From Bacteroidota bacterium (GTDB taxonomy: Bacteria; Bacteroidota; Bacteroidia; Bacteroidales; Lentimicrobiaceae): a stretch of DNA of 64,000 nucleotides. Positions 1 through 8,445 of this stretch are shown here, one piece after another. The notes under the pieces are model-generated. The model was not told the origin of the DNA, did not search any database, and worked only from the letters and a program-made list of their open reading frames with translations. The position numbers were made by a program, and so were the translations under genes. Every line of letters begins with the position of its first letter. The first letter of the stretch is position 1. The stretch lies in the NCBI GenBank assembly GCA_009773455.1, contig WSXU01000004.1:89263-153262 (forward strand), written 5' to 3'.

Positions 1-81
1 AACACGGCTACTGTTAATTACTTCTTTGGGCAACCCGCGAATATTTCAATATATTTGTCCAAACAACAGCAATTACTATAA

Positions 82-864
82 ATGACAGGTGCAATCTGTT
101 ACCTTTCTCTTGTTGCGGTGAGGGCTGAACCATCCGGGAAAGCCGAGATGGTGAATCAGTTGCTGTTTGGTGACCTCGCTGAAATTATTGATAATTATGA
201 TCATTGGCTGAAGATCAGGACCCTTACCGACGGTTATGAAGGATGGTGTGATCAGAAACAGCTGTTCCTCCTTTCGGATGAAACCCTGGAAGTGCTGAAA
301 GGCAGCAGTATCCGGGTTGTGTCCGATACCACAGGTGTGTTGCTGACTCAGGGACGACCGGGAATCAACCTGGTGATGGGAAGCAGTCTCTATATGCTTC
401 CGAATGGTCTGATTGCCGGTCCGAATGGCGATTATCATCTGACAGAAGGTGAGTTCTGCATGCCGGAATTACTCAATCCTGAAGAAATTGCTGAAACGGC
501 TTCTCTTTATCTGAATGCACCTTACCTGTGGGGTGGCCGCTCTCCTTTCGGGATCGACTGCTCGGGTCTGGTGCAGGTAGTATTCAAAATCAAGGGGATC
601 AGCCTGAAACGTGATGCCGCCCAACAGGCTAACCAGGGAAATCTCATCAACCTCATCGAAGAATCACGGGCCGGTGATGTAGCCTTTTTCGATAATGAAG
701 AGGGGAAAATCATCCACACCGGCATCATCACCGGAAAAGGGAGTATTATTCATGCTTCCGGAGAAGTCAGGATAGATCCGCTGGATCATCACGGAATTTT
801 CAATAAAAAAGACGGGAAGTATTCCCATAAACTCAGGGTTATACGGCGCTTTGGCGAAAATTGA
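82..864 (+). CDS. NlpC/P60 family (C40) cell-wall hydrolase with SH3-like N-terminus
   Basis: Predicted peptidoglycan endopeptidase of the NlpC/P60 family, 260 aa. The C-terminal half (about residues 130-230) carries the papain-like core: Cys160 in the motif FGIDCSG, preceded by YLWGGRSP, and His212 in IIHTGI, with a second His at 224. The N-terminal half (about 1-120) resembles bacterial SH3 domains (WLKIRT, GYEGWCD), as in YkfC-type gamma-D-glutamyl-diamino-acid peptidases that trim cell-wall peptides. No signal peptide is evident from this ATG, so it may act on imported muropeptides in the cytoplasm or the true start may lie elsewhere. It stands alone, with about 200 bp before the next gene. 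Family assignment is firm; exact substrate is inference. Confidence 0.88.
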   Translation: MTGAICYLSLVAVRAEPSGKAEMVNQLLFGDLAEIIDNYDHWLKIRTLTDGYEGWCDQKQLFLLSDETLEVLKGSSIRVVSDTTGVLLTQGRPGINLVMGSSLYMLPNGLIAGPNGDYHLTEGEFCMPELLNPEEIAETASLYLNAPYLWGGRSPFGIDCSGLVQVVFKIKGISLKRDAAQQANQGNLINLIEESRAGDVAFFDNEEGKIIHTGIITGKGSIIHASGEVRIDPLDHHGIFNKKDGKYSHKLRVIRRFGEN

Positions 865-950
865 CTGTCGTGGCATAAAACACACGGAACAGGTATTTCA
901 GAATTAATGTTTTCTTAACATCGGGAACTTAATGCAAATGGCCTTTGAAC

Positions 951-958
951 TAATTTTG
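951..958 (+). promoter_or_regulatory. Candidate Bacteroidota -7 box (TAATTTTG)
   Basis: Matches TAnnTTTG, 112 bp upstream of the TonB-dependent receptor start. No convincing TTG lies 19 bp upstream, so this rests on the -7 match alone. Confidence 0.35.
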
Positions 959-1070
959 CAGCGTGAAATCCAAACCCGCCTTTTACCGGAATCACTTAGA
1001 TTTTCTTTCGACAATATTATGATTACCAAATATTTACATTTAATAAAATAGCTAACCAAAACAACAAACC

Positions 1071-4000
1071 ATGAGAAAAACAGACAATTTGATTGGCAGA
1101 TTACGCAGGTACTTCCTGTTGATGGCTGCTTTTATGCTGAGTGTAACCATTGCTGTGGGGCAGGTTACCACCTCAGGGATGAATGGAAAGATCACTGGTT
1201 CGAACGGGGAAAGTTTGCCGGGGGCCACAATAATCGCAGTTCACACCCCTTCAGGTTCTCAATATGGAACAACCACTGACATTGAAGGAAACTATCGTAT
1301 TCCGAATATGAATGTGGGAGGTCCATATAAAGTTACCATCTCCTATGTTGGTTATGAAAGCTACGTAAACAATGAAGTTTACCTTAATCTTGGCCAGACC
1401 TACAGGTTAAGCAGTAAGCTCGGTGAGAAAGCCGCAACCATTTCCGGCGTTGAGGTTGTAGGTGCCCGCTATGACATCTTTGATGGTAACCGTACCGGGT
1501 CTGAAACCAACGTCAGCCTTCAATCCATTGAGCGCATGCCTTCTATCGGGCGCAATTTCTCTGATTACACCAGGCTAACCCCCCAGGCCAGGGTGACCCA
1601 GGGTGGCGGAATTGAAATCGCTGGTACCAATAACAGATACAATTCAATCTTTATCGATGGTGCCGTAAACAATGACGTATTCGGTCTTACCGATCAGGGA
1701 ACCAATGGCGGACAAACCGGAATCTCCCCCTTCTCAATGGATATCATTGAGCAGGTCTCCATCCAGGTTGCTCCCTATGATATAAAACTTGGCGGTTTTG
1801 CCGGAGCCGGTATCAATGCAGTGACCCGTCGCGGAAACAACGAATTCCAGGGTTCTGCCTATTATATTACCCGAAATGAAGGTATGGCAGGAAAAACACC
1901 AACAGATAAAACCGACACAGAACGTAAAAAACTGAATCCATTCAGTTCTGATACCTATGGTTTCAGGTTGGGTGGACCCATCGTGAAAGACAAACTGTTC
2001 TTCTTTGTGAATGCTGAAATTCAGAAAGATGAAACTCCACAGCCATTCGATTTCTCTACCTACGCTGGTGATGCTACGACCGAAGATCTTGCCCTGATCA
2101 CCAGTAAACTGAGTGAGTTTGGCTATGATCCCGGAGGATATACCGATGTTAACCGGACACTTGACGGTACCAAGTTCTTTGCACGCCTTGACTGGAACAT
2201 AAATAAGGTTAATAAACTGATGATTCGTCACCAGTATACCAAAGCAGAGCAGAACAGCCCGTCAAACAGCAGCACCACGGCCATCAGATTCGGGAATTCG
2301 GGAATTTACTTCCCATCAACAACCAATTCCACCGCCATCGAGTTGAAAAGCAACATAAGCAACAAGATGAGCAACAGCCTGATTATGGGTTTCACCTTTG
2401 TTCGTGATGACCGCGACCCCATGGGAACAAATTTCCCTTATGTCAGGATCAAAGATGGTACATCCAATATCTATTTTGGGTCTGAGGAGTTTTCAACCGG
2501 TAATCAGCTGAATCAGAATATTATTACACTGACGGATAATTTTGAGATCTACAAGGGTAAACATACCCTGACTTTTGGAACCCACAACGAATTCTATAAG
2601 ATGTACAACCTGTTTATCCGCCAGAATTTCGGATCATATCAGTTTAACAGCATCAGCGATTTCGTCAATGACCTTCCTGCATATCAGTATGATCGTACCT
2701 TCTCTGCCGTGGATAATGTTACCGGCGACGGTTCAAAAGCTGCTGCAGAATTCAATGCGTTGCAGATCGGACTCTATGCCCAGGACGAAATCCAGGTTAG
2801 TGAGAAACTGAAGGTAACCGCCGGTCTGCGTGTGGATATGCCCATGTTCCTTGACAAACCTTCCCTGAATAACGATTTCAATGATAATGTGATCCCGATT
2901 CTTGAAGAAGCCGGTTGGGATCTTGAAGGTGCCAAAACCGGACAGACTCCTGATCCGGCAATTATGGTGAACCCCCGCATTGGATTCAATTATGATGTGA
3001 AAGGTGACCAGAGTTTCCAGGTTCGTGGAGGTGCAGGATTGTTTACCAGCCGTATACCTTATGTATGGCCGGGAGCCTCATTCCAGAACAATGCAGTGAT
3101 CACGGGTGGGATGCGGGTTACCGCTGCCGGCTCTCCTGAACTGGTCTTTAATCCTGTATGGAACAATCAGCCAAGTGTGCCACCTATTCAACCCTCAGGT
3201 CAGGTGGATATCTTTGCCAAGAAATTCAGATTCCCGAAAGTTTTCCGTGCCAGTGTAGCCTTTGACAAGAAGCTCCCCTGGGGAATGGTCGGTACATTTG
3301 ATGTCACCTATACCAAAACCCTTAACAATGTTCTGTATTATAACCTTGCATACCATAAGACCGGTGAACTGACCGGAACCGGTGACAACAGGCCAATATG
3401 GTCGAAAATTGCACTGGGCACCGATCCCAACACTGAGGCAAACCGTAAATATACCGATATCATTCTCGGAACCAATACCAACAAGGGTTATTCATACAAT
3501 ATTACAGCACAGCTGCAGAAAAATTTCAGCAATGGTCTGGCCGGTAGCCTGGCTTATACGCTTGGTCATGCAAAATCAATGAACGATGGTGTTTCTTCAC
3601 AAAACTCTTCACAATGGCGTGTTGCCAATGTTCGTGGAAAGAATGACCTTGACTTTGCTGTTTCTGATTTTGATATGGGTTCACGTATTGTCGGTTTCAT
3701 ATCTTATAAAAAAGAATACCTGAAACATACTGCCACCACCGTTTCTCTTTTCTACACCGGACAATCGGGAGCCCGTTTCTCCTATGGATATGCTGACGGT
3801 TCATCCAAATACCTGGGCGAGGACAATCAGAGCCTCGAGTTGTTGTATGTTCCCGCAAATCAGGAAGACATCAATCTTGTTGACATTACTGTTGGTGAAA
3901 ATACACTTACAGCTGATCAGCAATGGGAAGACCTGAACGCATTTATTGAAGCCGACGATTATTTGAAAGGCCGCCGTGGTGATTACGTCGAAAGGAACCA

Positions 4001-4331
4001 TTCACGTGTTCCGTTTATGAATATTTTCGACTTCCGCATCGCACAGGACTTCTTTGTAAAGGTTGGTGATAAACGCAATACCCTGCAGGTAGCATTCGAC
4101 ATTTTCAATGTAGGAAACCTGATCAACAAGGATTGGGGACGCATCTATTACTCCTCCGGTGCCTACTACAACAATTTCCCGTTGGTCAAAATGGAAGGAT
4201 TTGAAGACGATAATACTACACCAAAATTCTCATTCAAGAAACCTTCAGGCGACACCTGGGCCATTGACGATTCCGGCATCCTGAGCTCAAGATGGCAGGG
4301 TCAGATCAGCATACGTTACATTTTCAACTGA
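1071..4331 (+). CDS. Oar-like TonB-dependent receptor with N-terminal carboxypeptidase-regulatory-like domain
   Basis: Outer-membrane beta-barrel protein of 1086 aa. Residues 1-31 form a signal peptide (hydrophobic stretch ending near AVGQ). About 35-125 is a carboxypeptidase-regulatory-like Ig fold (GKITGSNGESLPGATI, then TTDIEGNYRIPN), typical of Bacteroidota SusC/Oar receptors. About 130-260 is the plug region (IERMPSIGRNFSDYTRLTPQ, then NRYNSIFIDGAVNNDVFGL). The remainder is barrel, ending in an aromatic terminal strand (ISIRYIFN). The absence of an adjacent SusD lipoprotein and the Oar-like plug motifs argue against a SusC glycan importer. Its ligand cannot be told from sequence. A strong terminator follows directly, so it is probably monocistronic. 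Confidence 0.9.
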   Translation: MRKTDNLIGRLRRYFLLMAAFMLSVTIAVGQVTTSGMNGKITGSNGESLPGATIIAVHTPSGSQYGTTTDIEGNYRIPNMNVGGPYKVTISYVGYESYVNNEVYLNLGQTYRLSSKLGEKAATISGVEVVGARYDIFDGNRTGSETNVSLQSIERMPSIGRNFSDYTRLTPQARVTQGGGIEIAGTNNRYNSIFIDGAVNNDVFGLTDQGTNGGQTGISPFSMDIIEQVSIQVAPYDIKLGGFAGAGINAVTRRGNNEFQGSAYYITRNEGMAGKTPTDKTDTERKKLNPFSSDTYGFRLGGPIVKDKLFFFVNAEIQKDETPQPFDFSTYAGDATTEDLALITSKLSEFGYDPGGYTDVNRTLDGTKFFARLDWNINKVNKLMIRHQYTKAEQNSPSNSSTTAIRFGNSGIYFPSTTNSTAIELKSNISNKMSNSLIMGFTFVRDDRDPMGTNFPYVRIKDGTSNIYFGSEEFSTGNQLNQNIITLTDNFEIYKGKHTLTFGTHNEFYKMYNLFIRQNFGSYQFNSISDFVNDLPAYQYDRTFSAVDNVTGDGSKAAAEFNALQIGLYAQDEIQVSEKLKVTAGLRVDMPMFLDKPSLNNDFNDNVIPILEEAGWDLEGAKTGQTPDPAIMVNPRIGFNYDVKGDQSFQVRGGAGLFTSRIPYVWPGASFQNNAVITGGMRVTAAGSPELVFNPVWNNQPSVPPIQPSGQVDIFAKKFRFPKVFRASVAFDKKLPWGMVGTFDVTYTKTLNNVLYYNLAYHKTGELTGTGDNRPIWSKIALGTDPNTEANRKYTDIILGTNTNKGYSYNITAQLQKNFSNGLAGSLAYTLGHAKSMNDGVSSQNSSQWRVANVRGKNDLDFAVSDFDMGSRIVGFISYKKEYLKHTATTVSLFYTGQSGARFSYGYADGSSKYLGEDNQSLELLYVPANQEDINLVDITVGENTLTADQQWEDLNAFIEADDYLKGRRGDYVERNHSRVPFMNIFDFRIAQDFFVKVGDKRNTLQVAFDIFNVGNLINKDWGRIYYSSGAYYNNFPLVKMEGFEDDNTTPKFSFKKPSGDTWAIDDSGILSSRWQGQISIRYIFN

Positions 4332-4350
4332 TAATAATCAGGATGATTTA

Positions 4351-4382
4351 AAAGAGTCCCGGTTACCGGGACTCTTTTTTTT
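4351..4382 (+). terminator. Rho-independent terminator after the TonB-dependent receptor
   Basis: Perfect inverted repeat AAAGAGTCCCGG / CCGGGACTCTTT with a short loop, running into eight T residues, 20 bp after the receptor stop codon. Confidence 0.9.
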
Positions 4383-4386
4383 CACC

Positions 4387-4394
4387 TAACTTTG
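4387..4394 (+). promoter_or_regulatory. Candidate -7 box (TAACTTTG) for the phosphodiesterase/phosphatase pair
   Basis: Exact TAnnTTTG match 16 bp before the ATG at 4411 and just after the preceding terminator. The position implies a very short leader. No clear -33 TTG. Confidence 0.5.
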
Positions 4395-4410
4395 AATATC
4401 AATCAAGATT

Positions 4411-5646
4411 ATGAAAACAACCCGGTTTCTGTTAACAATTTCCGCCATTGCACTGTTGTGCCTGACCGGGTTACTGAATTCTTCTGTTGCACAGAACAAT
4501 CAGCCCCAAACCACCGTTATCCTCTCCCTCGACGGATTCCGTTGGGATTATCCGACAAAAACCAGCACACCGAATCTTGACAGGATAGCCCGGGAAGGTG
4601 TAAAAGCCGAATCACTGATTCCTTCCTTTCCTTCAAAAACATTCCCGAACCATTATACCATAGCAACAGGGCTGGTACCTGACCATCACGGCCTGGTCAA
4701 CAACGCCTTCTATGATGCTGAATCAGACAAATCATATTCAATGAATAACTATGCGCCCAGGTTCAATCCCGACTTCTATGGCGGAGAACCGATCTGGATA
4801 ACCGCACAAAACCAGGGCGTGGTCACCGCTTCATTTTTCTGGGTGGGAACCGATGTTGCCATCCGGGGCAGGCATCCCGATTACTGGAAATCGTATGATG
4901 AAAGTATTCCCTTTATTCAGCGGATAGATACCATTATCCATTGGCTGAGCCTCCCTGTCAGCATCCGGCCAAGGCTGATTATGGCCTATTACCATGAGCC
5001 CGATGGGGTTGGTCACGATTACGGTCCCGATGATATCCGCACACTGGATACCGTTCATCTGCTCGACAGCATTACCGGGATACTTTACAATCGCATCCGC
5101 ATGCTGGCTGATGGCCAAAACGTTAATTTTATCGTAGTTTCCGATCATGGCATGGGACAAATATCTTCCGACAGAAATAATGTGCTCAAAGACCTTATAC
5201 CGGTTGAATGGCCTGTCAGAATTGAAGGTGGTAATCCCAACTTTAACCTTTATGCCAAAGGCCACTGGATTGATTCAACCTATAATATTTTAAAAAAAAT
5301 AAATGGCATCAAAGTCTGGAAACCGGGTGAAGTGCCTGAATACCTGCAATACGGGACCAATACCAGGGCTGGTAACCTCATCGTTGTTGCCGATTCTGCC
5401 TGGAGTTTAACCGCAAAAACACCAGAAAAAAGTTTTTCAGGCGGCACCCATGGCTATGATATCCGCAACAGGGATATGCATACAATCTTTTATGCCGCCG
5501 GACCGGCTTTTAAAGAAAACTTCGTACAACCTTCCTTTCAGAATATTCATATCTATCCCCTGCTGGCTCACCTGCTTGGCATTGTTCCGGCCAAAACCGA
5601 CGGGGATCTGCTCAGTGTATCCGGAATGTTAAAACCACAGCCATGA
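4411..5646 (+). CDS. Secreted type I phosphodiesterase/nucleotide pyrophosphatase (ENPP-like)
   Basis: Alkaline-phosphatase-superfamily phosphodiesterase, 411 aa, with a signal peptide (about 1-28, ending SSVAQ). The NPP motifs are intact: SLDGFRWDY with metal ligand Asp41, then PSFPSKTFPNHYTIATGLVP with Thr77 as the expected nucleophile, HEPDGVGHDYGP, VVSDHGMG, and a late GTHGYD. In this family the enzyme splits phosphodiester or pyrophosphate bonds of nucleotides or lipid head groups in the periplasm. Its stop codon overlaps the start of the next gene (ATGA), so the two are translationally coupled and probably serve the same phosphate- or nucleotide-scavenging task. Substrate is not predictable from the motifs alone. 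Confidence 0.9.
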   Translation: MKTTRFLLTISAIALLCLTGLLNSSVAQNNQPQTTVILSLDGFRWDYPTKTSTPNLDRIAREGVKAESLIPSFPSKTFPNHYTIATGLVPDHHGLVNNAFYDAESDKSYSMNNYAPRFNPDFYGGEPIWITAQNQGVVTASFFWVGTDVAIRGRHPDYWKSYDESIPFIQRIDTIIHWLSLPVSIRPRLIMAYYHEPDGVGHDYGPDDIRTLDTVHLLDSITGILYNRIRMLADGQNVNFIVVSDHGMGQISSDRNNVLKDLIPVEWPVRIEGGNPNFNLYAKGHWIDSTYNILKKINGIKVWKPGEVPEYLQYGTNTRAGNLIVVADSAWSLTAKTPEKSFSGGTHGYDIRNRDMHTIFYAAGPAFKENFVQPSFQNIHIYPLLAHLLGIVPAKTDGDLLSVSGMLKPQP

Positions 5647-6971
5647 AAAGAAAATCCCTCATCATTCCAGTTATTATATTCATGTCATGGACAACCTATG
5701 CACAGCCGGAACCGATGCTTCAGTCGGGTCCTATGCCGGGTTATGCCGATATGCGTGAAGCCGTGATCTGGATTCAGACAACAGCAGCAGCCGAAGTGTT
5801 TGCCACGTATGCCGACCGGGAGCATCCGGAGTTGATTTTGCAAACCGGTAAAGTAAACACAGTGAAGGAACAGGCCTTTACAGCCAGGTTGATTGCAGAT
5901 CAGGTGGAACCCGGAAAAACCTATGACTACAGGATTTACATCGGTAACAAGCCTGTTGACCTTGCCTATCCGACTGTTTTTAAAACACCACCCCTTTGGA
6001 AATACAGGACCAATCCCCCTGATTTTACCATACTTACAGGCAGTTGCGCTTACATCAACCAACCCGAATACGACCGGCCCGGAAAGCCCTACGGCGGTGA
6101 TTACAGGATATTTAAACATATGGCATCGCAGAATGCCGACCTGATGATCTGGCTGGGCGACAATGTTTACCTGCGGGAGCCCGACTGGAATTCAGTGACA
6201 GGATTCCAAAAAAGATATACCCATACACGGTCGTTGCCCGAATTGCAGCCTTTCCTGGCTTCCACCCACCATTATGCCATCTGGGACGACCACGATTACG
6301 GTCCGGATAATTGCAATAAGTCATTTTTCAATAAAAACACTGCACTGGAAACATTCAGGCTCTTCTGGGCAAATCCCACCTTCGGCACTGCTGATATGCA
6401 AGGCATCACGACATCATTTCAATGGGGTGATGCCGATTTTTTCCTGATCGACAACCGCTGGTACCGCGACCCTGATGAATTAAAAAAGGATGGCAAATCG
6501 ATCATTGGAGAGAAACAACTCGAATGGTTAACAGATAACCTGGTGTCGTCCCGGGCGACTTTTAAATTTATAGCCATCGGTGGACAATTCCTTTCTGATG
6601 CTGCAACCGCAGAGATGCATTCGGCTAACGGATTCAACAATGAACGTGAAAAGCTAATACGGTTTATTCAGGACCAGAAAATCAAAAATGTGATATTTCT
6701 GACCGGCGATGTCCATTTCTCCGAATTATCGGTACTTAAACCAGAGGGTAAACCAGCCATCTATGACCTGACTTTTTCTACTTTGAGTGCCGGGCCCAAC
6801 CCAGCCGGGGAATCATGGAAAAACACCCTAAGGATTCCCGGCACCGTGATGCCTGACAGGAATTATGGCAAAATCAGCGTCAGCGGGCCGGAAAAAGCAA
6901 GGAAACTGACCATCGGTTGCTTTGATTCTGATAACCACAAAAGGTGGGAGAAGGTCATTGAGCAGGAATGA
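5643..6971 (+). CDS. PhoD-like metallophosphatase
   Basis: 442 aa with an N-terminal signal peptide (about 1-20, ending TYAQ). It starts with a fibronectin-like N-terminal domain (about 25-125), followed by a PhoD/metallophosphoesterase core: GSCAYINQ, LMIWLGDNVYLRE, YAIWDDHDYGPDN and FLTGDVHFSEL. These supply the aspartate, asparagine and histidine ligands expected of PhoD-like phosphatases. Members hydrolyse phosphomonoesters or diesters outside the cytoplasmic membrane. It overlaps the upstream phosphodiesterase gene by 4 bp (ATGA), so the two form a coupled pair: one enzyme could release phosphomonoesters and the other liberate phosphate. That division of labour is inference. Confidence 0.88.
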   Translation: MKRKSLIIPVIIFMSWTTYAQPEPMLQSGPMPGYADMREAVIWIQTTAAAEVFATYADREHPELILQTGKVNTVKEQAFTARLIADQVEPGKTYDYRIYIGNKPVDLAYPTVFKTPPLWKYRTNPPDFTILTGSCAYINQPEYDRPGKPYGGDYRIFKHMASQNADLMIWLGDNVYLREPDWNSVTGFQKRYTHTRSLPELQPFLASTHHYAIWDDHDYGPDNCNKSFFNKNTALETFRLFWANPTFGTADMQGITTSFQWGDADFFLIDNRWYRDPDELKKDGKSIIGEKQLEWLTDNLVSSRATFKFIAIGGQFLSDAATAEMHSANGFNNEREKLIRFIQDQKIKNVIFLTGDVHFSELSVLKPEGKPAIYDLTFSTLSAGPNPAGESWKNTLRIPGTVMPDRNYGKISVSGPEKARKLTIGCFDSDNHKRWEKVIEQE

Positions 6972-7159
6972 TCTGCAATTCTTTTATATTTTGATTATCA
7001 GTTATTTGTGAAAGATCTGCAGATTCTGTATTGTAAGAATTGTTCCAAATAGTAAACATTTGATAAAGGTGTCGGTTACTTAATGGTATCAGGCTGATCA
7101 ACCAGTGCCGGAACAAAACGGCTTCTGTAAAAAAAGTTTCATTAAATCAGAGAAAGATC

Positions 7160-8008
7160 ATGAACCGTACTTTTATCACTATTCTATTGTTGTTCGCTGC
7201 CGTTCAACTGTCGGCGCAGGATATGCAGGCAGATGTGCCGGTAATCATGCCGCAACCTCCAGCAGGAAGGCTTGAGGTTACCTACATTGCAAATTCGGGA
7301 TTTTTGCTTTCATCAGGCCCGACCCGCGTATTGATTGATGCCTTGTATTTCGATGGTGATATCTGGGAATCTCCTTCAAAGAAGATTCAGAAAGCCATTA
7401 TTTCCGGAGATATTCCATTTAAGAACATCACGCATATGCTGGCATCGCATTACCATGCCGACCACTTTGATGCCGCTCTGACCTCACGGTTCCTGGTCAA
7501 CAACCCCGGAGCCATGCTCATCACAACTGCCCAGACCGATTCTTTACTCCAGAAAGTATACAGGCAGGATCCGGAACTAAAAAGGCCGAAACAGACCAGG
7601 ATTATTCAAACACCTATGTTCGGAACTGAAACTTATGAGTCGGGCGACCTGAAGGTGAAATGCCTGATGCAGCGTCATATGGGTAAGGATGATTTCAAGG
7701 TACTGAATATGGGGTTCCTTGTCGGAATGGGCGGTAAAAAAATTCTCCACATTGGAGATGCCGGCTGGACAGAAGAAAATTTTGCAGGTTTCAATCTGCC
7801 CGCCGAAAACATCGACATCGCCTTCATCCATTACTGGTTCCTGCTCGATTGCGAAGGCCGACAGATCATTGAAAACTACATCAAACCCAAAAAGATTGTG
7901 GTTACCCATATTCCTTACGATGATCTGAGACGCAACTATAAGAGAATCAAGGAGTATTATCCTGACGTGGAAGTTTTCCTGAACCATCTGGAAAAGAAGA
8001 TATACTAG
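7160..8008 (+). CDS. Secreted MBL-fold metallo-hydrolase (UlaG-like)
   Basis: 282 aa with a signal peptide (about 1-20, ending LSAQ). The metallo-beta-lactamase-fold signature HYHADH (His97, His99, Asp101, His102) is intact, with further ligand candidates in MQRHMGKDD, ILHIGDAGW and VVTHIPYDD. The overall pattern (YIANSGFLL near the start, a single compact domain) fits the UlaG-like/beta-lactamase superfamily II group rather than true class B lactamases. The substrate is unknown. It is separated from the PhoD-like gene by 188 bp and followed by a terminator, so it is likely a single-gene unit. Confidence 0.85.
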   Translation: MNRTFITILLLFAAVQLSAQDMQADVPVIMPQPPAGRLEVTYIANSGFLLSSGPTRVLIDALYFDGDIWESPSKKIQKAIISGDIPFKNITHMLASHYHADHFDAALTSRFLVNNPGAMLITTAQTDSLLQKVYRQDPELKRPKQTRIIQTPMFGTETYESGDLKVKCLMQRHMGKDDFKVLNMGFLVGMGGKKILHIGDAGWTEENFAGFNLPAENIDIAFIHYWFLLDCEGRQIIENYIKPKKIVVTHIPYDDLRRNYKRIKEYYPDVEVFLNHLEKKIY

Positions 8009-8032
8009 GCTACTGTAAATCCGAAAAGATAG

Positions 8033-8072
8033 AATCAGCTAATCAGCAAAACTGCTGGTCAGCTGATTTTTA
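8033..8072 (+). terminator. Terminator hairpin after MBL-fold gene
   Basis: Nested stem AATCAGCT / AGCTGATT with inner CAGCA / TGCTG, followed by five T residues, 25 bp after the stop codon. Confidence 0.7.
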
Positions 8073-8357
8073 TATCCATTCATCAATTCTTCTGTGATTC
8101 TCCGTTTTTTACACAGGAATTTTCCATTTTTACTTGTTTATATGTAATCTTTAAGGTATTTGACCGTCTAATCATTAAGCACTTTATGAATTTAAGCTTA
8201 AATCATGCCTGGCTTAAGACATTTAACAGCCTTATGTTCATGAGTATTTACGGAATGCACCCACTTACCAGGACCTGCCTGCTTTGAACATGATTCAGAC
8301 AGCCCCTAGATGTAACGGGTACACCCCATTGGTTTTAATTATCTATATACTTTTTAC

Positions 8358-8375
8358 CTGCCTGCGGCAGGCAGG
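8358..8375. repeat. REP-like palindrome CCTGCCTG-CGG-CAGGCAGG
   Basis: Short GC-rich perfect inverted repeat in an AT-rich intergenic region, followed by T residues on +. Similar CCTGCCTG/CAGGCAGG palindromes recur in intergenic regions of many Bacteroidota genomes. A diverged relative lies at 55146-55170. Confidence 0.6.
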
Positions 8376-8445
8376 CTTTTTACTTTTTCTCCCTACTCCT
8401 TACTCCTTACCCAACCCTTAACCTTCAAACCCAAATCAATCAAAT

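Larger units (their letters stand above)
8009..8445. other. Intergenic stretch with terminator and one short palindrome
   Basis: Besides the terminator and the palindrome listed separately, I see no open reading frame of note and no RNA gene. The last 60 bp before 8446 are pyrimidine-rich with repeated CTCCTTAC-like words and probably form the leader of the S9 peptidase gene. Confidence 0.6.

Noticed and set aside
1071..4331. SusC-type glycan importer
   Set aside because: No SusD partner adjacent, and plug motifs are Oar-like.
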